64,000 nucleotides of DNA from contig NZ_JAPZVN010000007.1 in NCBI RefSeq assembly GCF_027533845.1, positions 186,001 through 250,000 of the forward strand, given 5' to 3'. The stretch's first letter is position 1. Each line of letters begins with the position of its first letter. Source of the stretch: Streptomyces sp. RPT161. GTDB taxonomy: Bacteria > Actinomycetota > Actinomycetes > Streptomycetales > Streptomycetaceae. Below the pieces are notes generated by a model. That model saw only the letters and a list, made by a program, of their open reading frames with translations. It did no database searches and was not told the origin of the DNA. This document shows positions 53,658-62,124 of the stretch, in pieces. The position numbers and the translations under genes were made by a program.

Positions 53658-53679
53658 ATACTAATACCGGTATAAGTAT
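53658..53679. promoter_or_regulatory. Long palindrome between XRE-like and map genes
   Basis: ATACT-A-ATACC / GGTAT-A-AGTAT: two 11-base arms symmetric about CCGG with one mismatched pair, in an AT-rich stretch eight bases upstream of the regulator start. The cleanest operator candidate in the window. Confidence 0.8.
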
Positions 53680-53711
53680 TGGATAGCGTCGCATGGCAGG
53701 GAGTCACCAAC

Positions 53712-54479
53712 ATGGTGGAGATCAAGACCGACACGGCACTGGAGGCGATGCGAGAAGCTGGACGCGTCGTGGCCCACGCACTCGCGGCCGCCCGCGCGGC
53801 GGCAGCTGTGGGAGTTCGCCTGCGCGAGCTCGACGAAGCCGCTCGCGCCGTTCTCGCCAAGGCCGGAGCACGTTCTCCGTTCCTGGGCTACAAGCCCTCC
53901 TTCGCCCCGATCCCCTTCCCCGCCGTGATCTGCGCGTCCGTCAACGACGCCGTCTCGCACGGCATCCCCGACGACTACTGCCTGCGCGACGGCGACCTGG
54001 TCAGCATCGACTGCGGAGCCGAACTCGACGGCTGGACCGGCGACGCCGCGATCAGCTTCGCCGTCGGCACCCCTCGCCCCGCCGACCTCGAACTCATCGC
54101 CGCCACCCAGCAGGCCCTGGACGCCGGCATCGCAGCCGCCACCGTCGGCCACCGGATCGGCGACATCTCCCATGCCATCAGTACGGTCGCCCGCAAGGCC
54201 GACTGCGGCATGCCGGCCGACTTCGGCGGCCACGGCATCGGCCGCCAGATGCACGAAGACCCCCATGTCCCCAACCATGGACGTCCCGGCCGCGGCTTCC
54301 CCCTGCGCCACGGCCTCGCCCTCGCCATCGAACCCATGCTCATGGCCGGAGGGCGCAACGACTACTACACCGATTCCGACGGATGGACCCTGCGCACGAT
54401 CGACGGCAGCCGAGCCGCCCACATCGAACACACCATCGCCATCACCGAGGACGGCCCCCGCATCCTCACCCTGCCCTGA
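53712..54479 (+). CDS. map: Type I methionine aminopeptidase
   Basis: 255 residues from ATG 53712 (GGGAG upstream). M24 fold: VNDAVSHGIPDDYCLRDGDLVSIDCGAELDGWTGDAAISF, GHGIGRQMHEDPHVPNHG, LALAIEPMLMAGG, HIEHTIAITEDGPRIL. All five metal ligands are present (Asp100, Asp111, His174, Glu207, Glu239). Removes the initiator Met from nascent proteins. Streptomycetes have a housekeeping map in the ribosomal cluster; this copy sits beside a dedicated HTH gene, so it is likely an inducible or resistance-type paralogue (inference). Confidence 0.93.
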   Translation: MVEIKTDTALEAMREAGRVVAHALAAARAAAAVGVRLRELDEAARAVLAKAGARSPFLGYKPSFAPIPFPAVICASVNDAVSHGIPDDYCLRDGDLVSIDCGAELDGWTGDAAISFAVGTPRPADLELIAATQQALDAGIAAATVGHRIGDISHAISTVARKADCGMPADFGGHGIGRQMHEDPHVPNHGRPGRGFPLRHGLALAIEPMLMAGGRNDYYTDSDGWTLRTIDGSRAAHIEHTIAITEDGPRILTLP

Positions 54480-54775
54480 CCTCGGATCCTGTCCCGCCCG
54501 GCAGCCAGACGCATCAGCCAAACCCTTGAACGCGGAGCGGACGGCGCGTGGGCGCGGGGTGGTTGACCGTCCCGAACCAATCACCCCGAGATCGGCCGTG
54601 CCCCTTCATGCCGACAGCCGCCGTATCGCTCACCTTGAACGCCTGGGAGCGCCGGCTTGTTCTCTATAACGGGCACCCGCTGGAAATCGACTTCGGCCCA
54701 CTTCGGCAGCGTCACCGGATGTCGCGCCTGGGCGCGTCCTCCCTACGTCGCTCGACGACCGCTCGTGCTCCTTCG
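54480..54775. other. Short gap without a supported gene
   Basis: Converging region after map and before the DUF6131-like gene's stop. No recognisable frame or clear terminator. Confidence 0.4.
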
Positions 54776-54931
54776 CTACCAGTAGTGCCGTCGGCCGCCG
54801 ATAGCGTGCCCAACGGATCCCAGGAGCCAAAGGATCGCCCCGATCACCACAAGGATGATCCCGATCGTCCACAGAATGGCGATCTTGAGCAAGAATCCAA
54901 CGATGAGGCAAATGATGCCGAGGATGATCAC
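54776..54931 (-). CDS. DUF6131 family small membrane protein
   Basis: 51 residues from GTG 54931, with GGAGG six bases upstream. VIILGIICLIVGFLLKIAILWTIGIILVVIGAILWLLGSVGHAIGGRRHYW is two transmembrane helices with the typical RRHYW end of DUF6131 proteins. Too short for a standard minimum-length gene call. Function unknown; neighbours are small stress-type or envelope genes. Confidence 0.8.
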   Translation of the reverse strand: MIILGIICLIVGFLLKIAILWTIGIILVVIGAILWLLGSVGHAIGGRRHYW

Positions 54932-55092
54932 AGCAACCTCCGACCTCTCGGACAAGCCCTTTATCCCACGATGATCCCGCGGACTTTCACCGGCAACCTT
55001 CGCCAGGTGGCACCCGCTCCGGCCGCGCCCGAACGAGCGCTGTCAGAGGGCGGCCACGTGCACCGCGGCCGGAGGCGCCGACCATCATTCCG

Positions 55093-55569
55093 CTACGTGC
55101 CGAGGAGGCGGTTGAAGAACGCACGGTAATGCCGCAGGGCAAGGCGTAGGTCTTCCGTGCCCACCTCTCCGCCTCGGTGCCACTGCTCCTCCAGACCCTC
55201 CTTGTGTTTGGCGAAGCGCGCGGCGAGCGTTCGCATGACATCGGCGACCAGCCCGTCGGCCGCGTGTACGGCGTCACGCGGGTCGTCGACGAAGTCCCCC
55301 TGGATTTTCTGCCAGCGGTCGCGGAATTCCTCCGCGTCCTCGCCGGTGAGCAGCGCAGGGGTTTCCTCCTCTGCTGCGGTAGTGGTCTCCGCCTCTTCGT
55401 TTTCGGTGCGTCCTGCCTCCTCCGTTTCGGCGGTCCCCGGCGTCGCTCCCGTGCTTTCGCCAGGAAGCGTGGGAGCCTCCGCCTCGGTCTCATCGCCTCC
55501 CGCTGGGGCGCGGACAAGATCCTCGGTCGACAGTTCGCCGCCGGACTCGGATGGTCCTTCGCGCTGCAT
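55093..55569 (-). CDS. Acidic hypothetical protein, paralogue A
   Basis: 158 residues. A Glu/Thr/Pro-rich disordered N-terminus (residues 1-75) leads to a helical C-terminal domain: FRDRWQKIQGDFVDDPRDAVHAADGLVADVMRTLAARFAKHKEGLEEQW ... LRLALRHYRAFFNRLLGT. The same domain is in the next gene upstream (55598): W/Q, FVDxPxxAV, AD, M and HYRxxF positions match. No signal or membrane helix. Function unknown; a small adaptor or stress protein is possible. Confidence 0.68.
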   Translation of the reverse strand: MQREGPSESGGELSTEDLVRAPAGGDETEAEAPTLPGESTGATPGTAETEEAGRTENEEAETTTAAEEETPALLTGEDAEEFRDRWQKIQGDFVDDPRDAVHAADGLVADVMRTLAARFAKHKEGLEEQWHRGGEVGTEDLRLALRHYRAFFNRLLGT

Positions 55570-55597
55570 GCCTTCTCCTCCTTCCCGTTGTGATCAC

Positions 55598-56155
55598 TCA
55601 GGCTCGGGCGTGCCGGGTCTGGCCGCCGTCGGAGAGCAGTTCGTCGAAGAGGGCGCGGTAGTGCACCATGGCGCTACGCAACTGCTCGGTGGTCGCCTGG
55701 TGCCGAGTACTGAGTTCGTCGACCTTGTGGGCGGCTCGGTAGTGCTCAAGCGTCTGGCTGTGCTCTACGGAGAGGTCTTTGAGTTGTTGCTCGAAGTCTT
55801 CGGTGGGGTAGCCGCGCTCATGCATCAGCGAGGTCACGAGGCGATCGGCGTCATGCACGGCGTTTTCGGGCCGGTCGACGAACTCTTCCTGGACGCTGCC
55901 CCATTCTCGCGCGTAGCGGTCCCGGACGTCGCTCGGCAATGGCTTGATGTCCAATGCGTCGTGGCGCTTTTCACGTGCGCTGAGTTCGCGCTCTGCCGCC
56001 ATGCGGCTGTCGGCCCTTTCAACCGTCCGGTCGTACTCCGGGCCGAAGCGCTCGCGTAGACGGCGGCGGCGTAGGGCGAGTGATGAGGCCACCGCGATCA
56101 AGGCGATCACCACCACAACGGGGATGATGATCGCTAGAAGCGTCCCTGTCGACAT
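55598..56155 (-). CDS. Membrane-anchored hypothetical protein, paralogue B
   Basis: 185 residues from ATG 56155. An N-terminal transmembrane helix (LLAIIIPVVVVIALIAVASSLAL) is followed by an RRRRLRERFGPEYDRTVERADSRMAAERELSAREKRHDALDIKPL charged helix. The domain shared with the gene at 55093 is next: YAREWGSVQEEFVDRPENAVHDADRLVTSLMHERGYP ... QLRSAMVHYRALFDELLSD. It sits 28 bases upstream of paralogue A, same strand, so likely one operon. Cytoplasmic domain by the positive-inside rule. Function unknown. Confidence 0.7.
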   Translation of the reverse strand: MSTGTLLAIIIPVVVVIALIAVASSLALRRRRLRERFGPEYDRTVERADSRMAAERELSAREKRHDALDIKPLPSDVRDRYAREWGSVQEEFVDRPENAVHDADRLVTSLMHERGYPTEDFEQQLKDLSVEHSQTLEHYRAAHKVDELSTRHQATTEQLRSAMVHYRALFDELLSDGGQTRHARA

Positions 56156-56707
56156 CAGGTCAACCCCTTGCTCTACATAACATCCAATAAGCCGTTTACC
56201 CGTATTAATTGCCTGGAAACGACCAACGTAAGGCCGCCGAGCTGACCGAGCCGTCGGCGCGGCCGCAATTTCGTTACGGATCTTGGAGGGGATTCCATGT
56301 GGCCCGGCTGAGGTGCGCCCCGCCGCGCCCCCGCCAGGGTCTCTCGCGCGATGGTCATAACCGATCGTCCCCCACAGCGGGTGCACGCAGCAGCGTTGTC
56401 GGCCTGGTGCCCCGGGTGGGGACGTGGGCTCCGGCTTGTTGATCGAGACAGGGATCTTCGGGCGGGGGAACACAGAACGTGGTGCCCCGTTGCCGGGTGT
56501 GCTCAGGTGGGGCTGGGTGGCAATGCTCCGGTGTCGATTGTCGTGACGTGTATGGCGTTACGCCACGGGGCTGTAACAGGCGCTGACTTGGACTGTTGTA
56601 CATGCCAAAGTCATTGCAGCCGCTGGTGGTTGCGTCCGCCCAGGGGCTAAATCGGAGTCATCGCCACCGGATGCGGGGCGACATCGTCGAAGTGAAAGAG
56701 GGACACC
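56156..56707. other. Divergent promoter gap
   Basis: Holds the promoter regions of paralogue B (minus) and the lipoprotein (plus). AT-richer stretch at 56160-56215. No frame with similarity; the plus side ends in a GAAAGAGGG ribosome site for the lipoprotein. Confidence 0.45.
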
Positions 56708-57367
56708 ATGCGTACCAGGGCTGCTCGTTGGGGCCTGTCGACTGCCGTGCTCGTCGCCGCAGGTCTGGCACTGACCGCGTGCGGACCCAACGACGCGACC
56801 TCCGCCGCTGGATCCTCCACCAGTTCGTCCGCCCCCACGAGTTCCGCACAGCCCGGCACCCAATCCACCGCCAAGGGCAGCCAAGGCTCCGCCCACGGCA
56901 CGCCGTCGGGCACTCCCAAGAAGCATGGGGTGCGCTGCACCGACCAGATCAACTACGCGGGAGACCCGCGGTCCAACGCCGAAATCAACAGCATCGGCGA
57001 GCAGACCGGCTACTGCCCGCCGGTGTCCGCCTCCGGCGGGAGCGGCGTCGCCAACGCGGGTGACCACCGCACGGTCGTCGGTAGGCTGGGGTACCTCGCG
57101 CCCGGCAAGCTGATAGTCAAGCCCCAGGGCGGCGGCACGGAGCAGGCATTCCTGGTCTCCAACGCCACGCAGATCCTCGGCGCGGCCGCGATCTGCTCCG
57201 ACAACACCGAAGGCCGTGTGACCATCGGCCACGACGGCTACGGCACCTCGAAGTGCACCGTGGACCAGCTGGAGACGGCTGCGAAGACCAACAGCGTGAC
57301 TGTCCGCGTCACCATGAACCCCAAGTCCGGCGGTGCCGAGACGGTCGAGGAGAAGTACCACCCGTAA
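56708..57367 (+). CDS. Secreted lipoprotein of unknown function
   Basis: 219 residues. Signal peptide with lipobox (WGLSTAVLVAAGLALTAC, lipidated Cys about 25), then a Ser/Thr/Gly-rich linker (to about residue 72) and a globular domain with four cysteines (RCTDQINYAG, GYCPP, ICSDNTEG, KCTVDQLE) that could form disulfides. VVGRLGYLAPGKLIVKPQGGGTEQAFLVSN is the longest conserved-looking block. Exported and membrane-anchored; ligand unknown. Confidence 0.78.
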   Translation: MRTRAARWGLSTAVLVAAGLALTACGPNDATSAAGSSTSSSAPTSSAQPGTQSTAKGSQGSAHGTPSGTPKKHGVRCTDQINYAGDPRSNAEINSIGEQTGYCPPVSASGGSGVANAGDHRTVVGRLGYLAPGKLIVKPQGGGTEQAFLVSNATQILGAAAICSDNTEGRVTIGHDGYGTSKCTVDQLETAAKTNSVTVRVTMNPKSGGAETVEEKYHP

Positions 57368-57611
57368 GCCCCCGGCACGCCGTGCCGTGCGCGCCCGCTG
57401 GACCTTTCCCCGACCTGCCGGGAGCCGGGGGAGCCGTCCTGGGTGAGCGATGTTCAGCGCGCAGCGCCGCCGTAGGCGATCTTGGCAACTCGGCGCGGGC
57501 CGCCCACTCCATGAGCGGGCGGCCAGGACGCGCTGATGGCGGCCCGAAGGGGGGGTGGTCAGGGAGCCCTCACGCGCGGCGGCGATTCGATGCCGCATGA
57601 CCCTCGATTCG

Positions 57612-57628
57612 TACTACCCGTTGTAGTA
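57612..57628. promoter_or_regulatory. Palindrome resembling a BlaI/MecI-type operator
   Basis: TACTAC-CCGTT-GTAGTA, exact 6-base arms, 10 bases upstream of the Pr6Pr start codon. It recalls the TACTACA-NN-TGTAGTA operator of BlaI-family repressors but has a one-base-longer centre. No blaI-like gene is in the window. Confidence 0.5.
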
Positions 57629-57638
57629 GCGTGCGCTC

Positions 57639-58310
57639 ATGTCGGCCATGACGCGGGGCCTTGGGGCAGCCAGGGTGGCGTTCGCGCTGCTCGCGGTGAG
57701 CGCGCTCGCCGTGACGTTCGACCAGGCGTTGCACATCGGTGAGGGTGCGGCCAACTGGTTCTCCTACTTCACCAACCTGTCCAACCTCTTCGGTGCCGCG
57801 GTGCTGTTGGTCGGCGGCCTGGCGCTGTTGACCGGCCGCGGCCCGATCGGTGACGCGTGGCGGGGTGCCGCGGCGCTGTACCTGGCGGTGACGGGGATCG
57901 TCTACTGGACGCTGCTGGCCGGCCAGGAACGCGGCGATGTGATCGTCTGGGCCAATGTCGTGGTGCACGCCGTGATGCCGGTGGCGGCGCTGACCGACTG
58001 GCTGGCGGGGCCTCCCGCCCGTCCGATCCGCTGGGTGCGCGGACTGCCCTGGCTCGCCTTCCCGTTGGCCTACCTCGCCTACTCGCTGTTGCGCGGTCCG
58101 TTCGCGCACTGGTACCCGTACGACTTCCTGGACCCGCGCCAGCCGGGCGGCTACCTGCATGTGACGACCTGGGCGTTGGCCGTCACGGCGGCGTTCGTCT
58201 TCCTCATGTCCCTGATCGTCGGTCTGGGCAACCGCCTCACGGGACCTGGCCCGATGCCTGTCGAGGAACTGGTGAGCGGCACCCTCACGCCGATCGATCC
58301 CCGGCCGTAG
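57639..58310 (+). CDS. Pr6Pr family membrane protein
   Basis: 223 residues. Six transmembrane segments from ARVAFALLAVSALAVTF onward, with the family marker NWFSYFTNLSNLFGAAVLLVGG near the N-terminus and LLRGPFAHWYPYDFLDPRQPGGYLHV before the last helix. Described as Pr6Pr, a six-helix family of unknown function. Likely plasma membrane. A palindromic promoter precedes it; its end overlaps by 26 bases with the convergent hypothetical gene. Confidence 0.87.
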   Translation: MSAMTRGLGAARVAFALLAVSALAVTFDQALHIGEGAANWFSYFTNLSNLFGAAVLLVGGLALLTGRGPIGDAWRGAAALYLAVTGIVYWTLLAGQERGDVIVWANVVVHAVMPVAALTDWLAGPPARPIRWVRGLPWLAFPLAYLAYSLLRGPFAHWYPYDFLDPRQPGGYLHVTTWALAVTAAFVFLMSLIVGLGNRLTGPGPMPVEELVSGTLTPIDPRP

Positions 58311-58986
58311 GCGAGGCGAGTCGGCCGCACAGGGTGGGGCCGGGGCGGGGGATGCGACCGAAGTCGCCCTCGGCGCAGTCGGCCTGGAGGCGGGCGATGG
58401 CGCCGCGCAGCGCCGCGGGCAGTCGCGGGGTGAGGCCGCGGTGCCACTGCACCAGTAGGTCGCGGCAAGCCGACTCCGACAGCGGCAGCGGCCCGTTGGC
58501 CCGCGCGGGTTCGCGGTTGGGCTGGGCCGCGCCCGGCGGCCGGGTGGCCTGCCCGCGCCAGTGGTCGGCGTCGCGGAACTCGCCGCGGCGGCGGTGGTCG
58601 AGGAAGAGGCAGTAGGCCGCGGTACGGCTGCCGCCGCCGGCCGCGAACCGCCACCAGAACTCGGCCGCCTCACCGTGCCCGGCCAGGTGCAGCAGGGCGG
58701 CGAAGACCAGGGCGCCCTCCGGGTCGATCCGGTCGTGGTCGACCAGCCGGTCCAAACTGGCCGCCGCTTCCGGTGCGTTGAGCACCAGCGCGCAGGCCAG
58801 GTCGAGTTCGTGCCGGGCCTGCTCGTGCGCGGTGGGGCACGGCGCGGCGCCCGCGGTGGTGCTGCCCAGGCTGCGGGCCACCGCCTCCCGGGCGGCGACC
58901 GGATCGTAGTCCTCGTACTCGTGCGCCAGCACCTCGGCCGTGCCGAGCAGCGCCTCTATGCTGTCGCCGTCGCGGCGTGGACGCAT
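58285..58986 (-). CDS. Hypothetical cytoplasmic protein paired with a sigma-like factor
   Basis: 233 residues. Helical, Ala-rich, with EALLGTAEVLAHEYEDYDPVAAREAVARSL, ARHELDLACALVLNAPEAAASLDRLVDHDRIDPEGALVFAALLHLAGHGEAAEFWWRFAAGGG, and a C-terminal WHRGLTPRLPAALRGAIARLQ. No cysteine zinc site, membrane helix or recognised domain, so it is not a classic ZAS anti-sigma factor. 13 bases downstream of the sigma-like gene, same strand, so a partner or regulator is plausible. Confidence 0.65.
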   Translation of the reverse strand: MRPRRDGDSIEALLGTAEVLAHEYEDYDPVAAREAVARSLGSTTAGAAPCPTAHEQARHELDLACALVLNAPEAAASLDRLVDHDRIDPEGALVFAALLHLAGHGEAAEFWWRFAAGGGSRTAAYCLFLDHRRRGEFRDADHWRGQATRPPGAAQPNREPARANGPLPLSESACRDLLVQWHRGLTPRLPAALRGAIARLQADCAEGDFGRIPRPGPTLCGRLASPTAGDRSA

Positions 58987-58999
58987 CCGTCCGGCCCCC

Positions 59000-59581
59000 T
59001 CACTCCCGCCACGGAATCCCTAGCCGTGCGGCCAGTTTCCTCCTCGCGATGCTCACATGCGACCGTACGGTGCTCTCCTCCACGCCCAACAGCGCGGCGA
59101 TGAACGGGTCGTCGTAACCCAGTGCGAAGCGCAGCACGATCACGTCGCACTGCCGCTCGGGTAACTCGGCGATGGCCGAGTACAGTCCGATCCTGCTCTC
59201 CAGGACCGCGAACTGCTCCTGGGCCTCGCGCAGTGCCCGGGAGACGGCGTCGAAGGCGGCGGTCTCGGTGAGCGCCACCGGGCGGTCGTGTGCGCTGAGC
59301 CAGTTCGCCACGTGTTCCTTCAGCACGGTCCAGGCGTAGAACGGCACCGACTCCTGGCGCAGCACATGCGGCCACGACGTGGCGAGTTGGCGCGATATGG
59401 CGCCCTCTATGCGCAGGGCGGCGGCCCGGCTTCCGGTGTGCAGATGGGCGTAGCGCAGCCACAGCAGGTGGTGGGTGTCGTGGAAGGCCTCGAAGGTGAG
59501 GGCGAGGCGGCGCACGGGCTGCCGCAGCGGAGGGCCGGACGGGCCGTCGGGCGCGGATGGGTGCGGGGGATTGGTGTTCAC
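59000..59581 (-). CDS. Sigma-70 family factor (ECF-like, weak region 2)
   Basis: 193 residues. Region 4 is clear: IAELPERQCDVIVLRFALGYDDPFIAALLGVEESTVRSHVSIARRKLAARLG (about residues 137-190). Region 2 is divergent (FEAFHDTHHLLWLRYAHLHTGSRAAALRIEGAI ... WTVLKEHVANWL); the family core appears degenerate, so core-binding is uncertain. Such SigK/ECF-like genes in actinomycetes often accompany an unknown second gene, as here (58285). No autoregulatory promoter motif was recognised. Confidence 0.77.
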   Translation of the reverse strand: MNTNPPHPSAPDGPSGPPLRQPVRRLALTFEAFHDTHHLLWLRYAHLHTGSRAAALRIEGAISRQLATSWPHVLRQESVPFYAWTVLKEHVANWLSAHDRPVALTETAAFDAVSRALREAQEQFAVLESRIGLYSAIAELPERQCDVIVLRFALGYDDPFIAALLGVEESTVRSHVSIARRKLAARLGIPWRE

Positions 59582-59781
59582 ACGGTCCTCTGCTGGATTT
59601 CACGACCGCGCCCGTGGCTGACGGACGGCGGCGTCGGAGCGGGGGCGTTGTGCCCTCGCCTGTCAGCGAATCGGACAAACGGCCCTGGTGTGTAACGCGG
59701 CCCCGTAAAAATCTTCCGCAGCGTAATGGTATGACTACTGCAACTCCGGGTTCCCATCGGTCCGGCACGGGGAGGGTGGTC

Positions 59782-60609
59782 ATGGACGAGTACGAACACG
59801 GCGCGTCCGGCGTGGACCTGCGGCTGGACCGGGCGCATTCGGCGCGCATCTACGACTACTTCCTGGGCGGCAGGACCAACTTCGCCGCCGACCGGGAGGC
59901 CGCGGCGAAGGTCCTCGGCGTCTTCCCCGCGGCCCAGCTCGCCGCCCGGGTGAACCGCGAGTTCATGCACCGCGCCACCCGTGCCCTGGCCCGTGCCGGA
60001 ACGCGTCAGTGGCTGGACATCGGCACCGGCATCCCGACCTCGCCCAACCTGCACGAGGTCGCTCAGGAGGTCGCGCCCGAGGCGCGGGCCGTCTACACCG
60101 ACAACGACCCGATCGTCCTCGCCCATGCCGCCGCGCTGCTGCGCAGCCATCCCGAGGGCCGTACGGCCTATGTGCAGGCCGATGTCACGGATCCGGCGGC
60201 GGTGCTGTCGGCGCCGGAACTCCTCGGCACCCTGGACCTGTCGCGACCGGTGGTGCTCAGCCTGAACGCCCTGCTGCACTTCGTCGACGACGAGCGGGGC
60301 GGCGGAGCGCACGCCGTCGTCGAGCACTTCAAGCGGGCGCTGCCGCCCGGCAGCGTACTGGCCGTCACGCACGCCACGGCGGACTTCGCCCCCGAGGCGC
60401 TGGCCGAGGTGACCGCCATCTACCGTGCGGCGGGCACCCCGGTACGGCTGCGCGACCGGGCGGAGTTCGCACGGTTCTTCGACGGCTGGGAGCTGTTGGA
60501 GCCGGGCATCACCCTCTCCCACCGGTGGCGCCCCGACGACCCGCGCGATGTCGCGGCGGTCAGCGCGGCCGAGGCGTCCTGCTACGCCGCGGTGGCCCGC
60601 AAGCCATAG
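59782..60609 (+). CDS. SAM-dependent methyltransferase (PF04672, DUF574)
   Basis: 275 residues from ATG 59782 with GGGGAGGG seven bases upstream; an ATG at 59731 would add 17 non-conserved residues. Family motifs: VDLRLDRAHSARIYDYFLGGRTNFAADREAA (PF04672 start), RQWLDIGTGIPTSPNLHEVAQEV (SAM motif I), ARAVYTDNDPIVLAHAAALL, AYVQADVTDPAAVL and VVLSLNALLHFVDD. The family is very common in actinomycetes; methyl acceptor unknown. Divergent from the sigma-like gene. Confidence 0.88.
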   Translation: MDEYEHGASGVDLRLDRAHSARIYDYFLGGRTNFAADREAAAKVLGVFPAAQLAARVNREFMHRATRALARAGTRQWLDIGTGIPTSPNLHEVAQEVAPEARAVYTDNDPIVLAHAAALLRSHPEGRTAYVQADVTDPAAVLSAPELLGTLDLSRPVVLSLNALLHFVDDERGGGAHAVVEHFKRALPPGSVLAVTHATADFAPEALAEVTAIYRAAGTPVRLRDRAEFARFFDGWELLEPGITLSHRWRPDDPRDVAAVSAAEASCYAAVARKP

Positions 60610-60722
60610 CGCCTGTCCCGCGGATCCCGCGTCGTGGGCCGCGGCAGCGGCCAGTCCACCGGGCCGCGTAATCCACCCGGCAGGCGCCAAGTCGCCCTCG
60701 CCGTGCGCCCCTTCCAGGTTTC

Positions 60723-60736
60723 TGCAACGCGTTCTA
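60723..60736. promoter_or_regulatory. KstR-type operator upstream of the acyl-CoA dehydrogenase
   Basis: TGCAACGCGTTCTA matches the KstR consensus TNNAACNNGTTNNA exactly, with the core AACGCGTT (60726-60733) a perfect palindrome. It lies 54 bases before the start codon. KstR is the TetR repressor of sterol catabolism genes in actinobacteria. Confidence 0.6.
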
Positions 60737-60789
60737 CTCTGTGCGCCGACACCGCGGGACCGCCGGGACACCAGACCTCAGGAGGGGCC

Positions 60790-61968
60790 GTGCACCTGGA
60801 CTACACCCCCGAGCAGCAGCGCCTGCGCGACGAACTGCGCGCTTACTTCGGCACGTTGGTGCCCGACAACGCCTACGCCCGACACCGCGACCCGGCGGGC
60901 CAGAAGACCTTCTACCGGGAGACCGTCCGCCGCCTCGGCGCGGACGGCTGGCTGGGCGTGGGCTGGCCCGTGGAGTACGGCGGGCGCGGTCTGACCCCCA
61001 TGGAGCAGTTCGTCTTCTTCGACGAGGCCGCGCAAGCCGGCGTGCCGCTGCCACTGATGGCGCTCAACACCGTGGGACCGACGATCATGCAGTTCGGCAC
61101 GGACGAACAGAAGGCGTACTTCCTGCCGAAGATCCTCTCCGGGGAGATCGACTTCGCCATCGGCTACAGCGAACCCGACGCCGGGACCGACCTGGCCTCG
61201 CTCAGGACCCGCGCCGTTCGCGACGGCGACGGCTACCTGGTCAACGGCCAGAAGATCTGGACCACCAACGGCGACACCGCCGACTGGGTGTGGCTCGCCG
61301 TGCGCACCGCCCCGGACGCCCCGCCGCACCAGGGCATCAGCATCCTGCTCGTGCCGACCAGCGACCCCGGCTACTCCTGCACCGTCATCCACACCCTCGC
61401 CGGGCACGACACCACCGCCAGCTACTACGAGAACGTCCGGGTGCCCGTCACCCGCCGGGTCGGCGAGGAGAACAAGGGCTGGCGGCTGATCACCACCCAG
61501 CTCAACCACGAACGCGTCACCCTCGCCGCACACGGCACGATGGCCATCCGCGCGCTGCACGACGTACGGCGCTGGGCCGCCCTGACCAAGCTCGGCGACG
61601 GCCGCCGGGTCATCGACCTCGGCTGGGTGCGCGCCCGGCTGGCCCGCGCACACGCCAGGCTGGACGCGATGAAGCTGCTCAACTGGCAGATGGTGGACGC
61701 CCTCCAGCGCGGCACGCTCACCCCGCAGGACGCCTCCGCGGTCAAGGTCTACGGCTCGGAGGCACGACGCGACGCCTACGCCTGGTTGATGGAAGTGGCC
61801 GCGGCGGCGGGCCCGTTGAAGGAGGGCTCCGCCGGGGCGCTGCTGCACGGGGAGTTGGAGCGAGGCTACCGAAGTGCGGTGATCTTCACGTTCGGCGGCG
61901 GTAACAACGAGATCCAGCGGGAGATCATCTCGTGGATCGGCCTGGGCATGCCGAGGGTCCGCCGCTGA
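60790..61968 (+). CDS. Acyl-CoA dehydrogenase
   Basis: 392 residues from GTG 60790 with GGAGGGG four bases upstream. LDYTPEQQRLRDELRAYF start, GWPVEYGGRGLTPMEQFVFFDEA, IGYSEPDAGTDLASLRTRAVRDGDGYLVNGQKIWTTNGDTADWVWLAVRT (FAD and substrate region), and LNHERVTLAAHGTMAIRAL. C-terminal flavin-binding part FTFGGGNNEIQREIISWIGLGMPR. FAD enzyme oxidising acyl-CoA to enoyl-CoA. With the KstR-type box upstream, a role in sterol side-chain breakdown is plausible but the subunit type is not resolved. Confidence 0.93.
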   Translation: MHLDYTPEQQRLRDELRAYFGTLVPDNAYARHRDPAGQKTFYRETVRRLGADGWLGVGWPVEYGGRGLTPMEQFVFFDEAAQAGVPLPLMALNTVGPTIMQFGTDEQKAYFLPKILSGEIDFAIGYSEPDAGTDLASLRTRAVRDGDGYLVNGQKIWTTNGDTADWVWLAVRTAPDAPPHQGISILLVPTSDPGYSCTVIHTLAGHDTTASYYENVRVPVTRRVGEENKGWRLITTQLNHERVTLAAHGTMAIRALHDVRRWAALTKLGDGRRVIDLGWVRARLARAHARLDAMKLLNWQMVDALQRGTLTPQDASAVKVYGSEARRDAYAWLMEVAAAAGPLKEGSAGALLHGELERGYRSAVIFTFGGGNNEIQREIISWIGLGMPRVRR

Positions 61969-62124
61969 CCGGCCTTTCCCCAACGCCGCTCCCGCGAAAC
62001 ACGCGCTGCGCGGAGGCGGATGCGCGAACCCGGCCGTGATGCGCCGTGCCGTACCCTGCACGGCGCGGCCATACTGGAAAACGCCGGGTGACAGAAGCGA
62101 AACAACGGGGGGCGGCGGCTTGCG

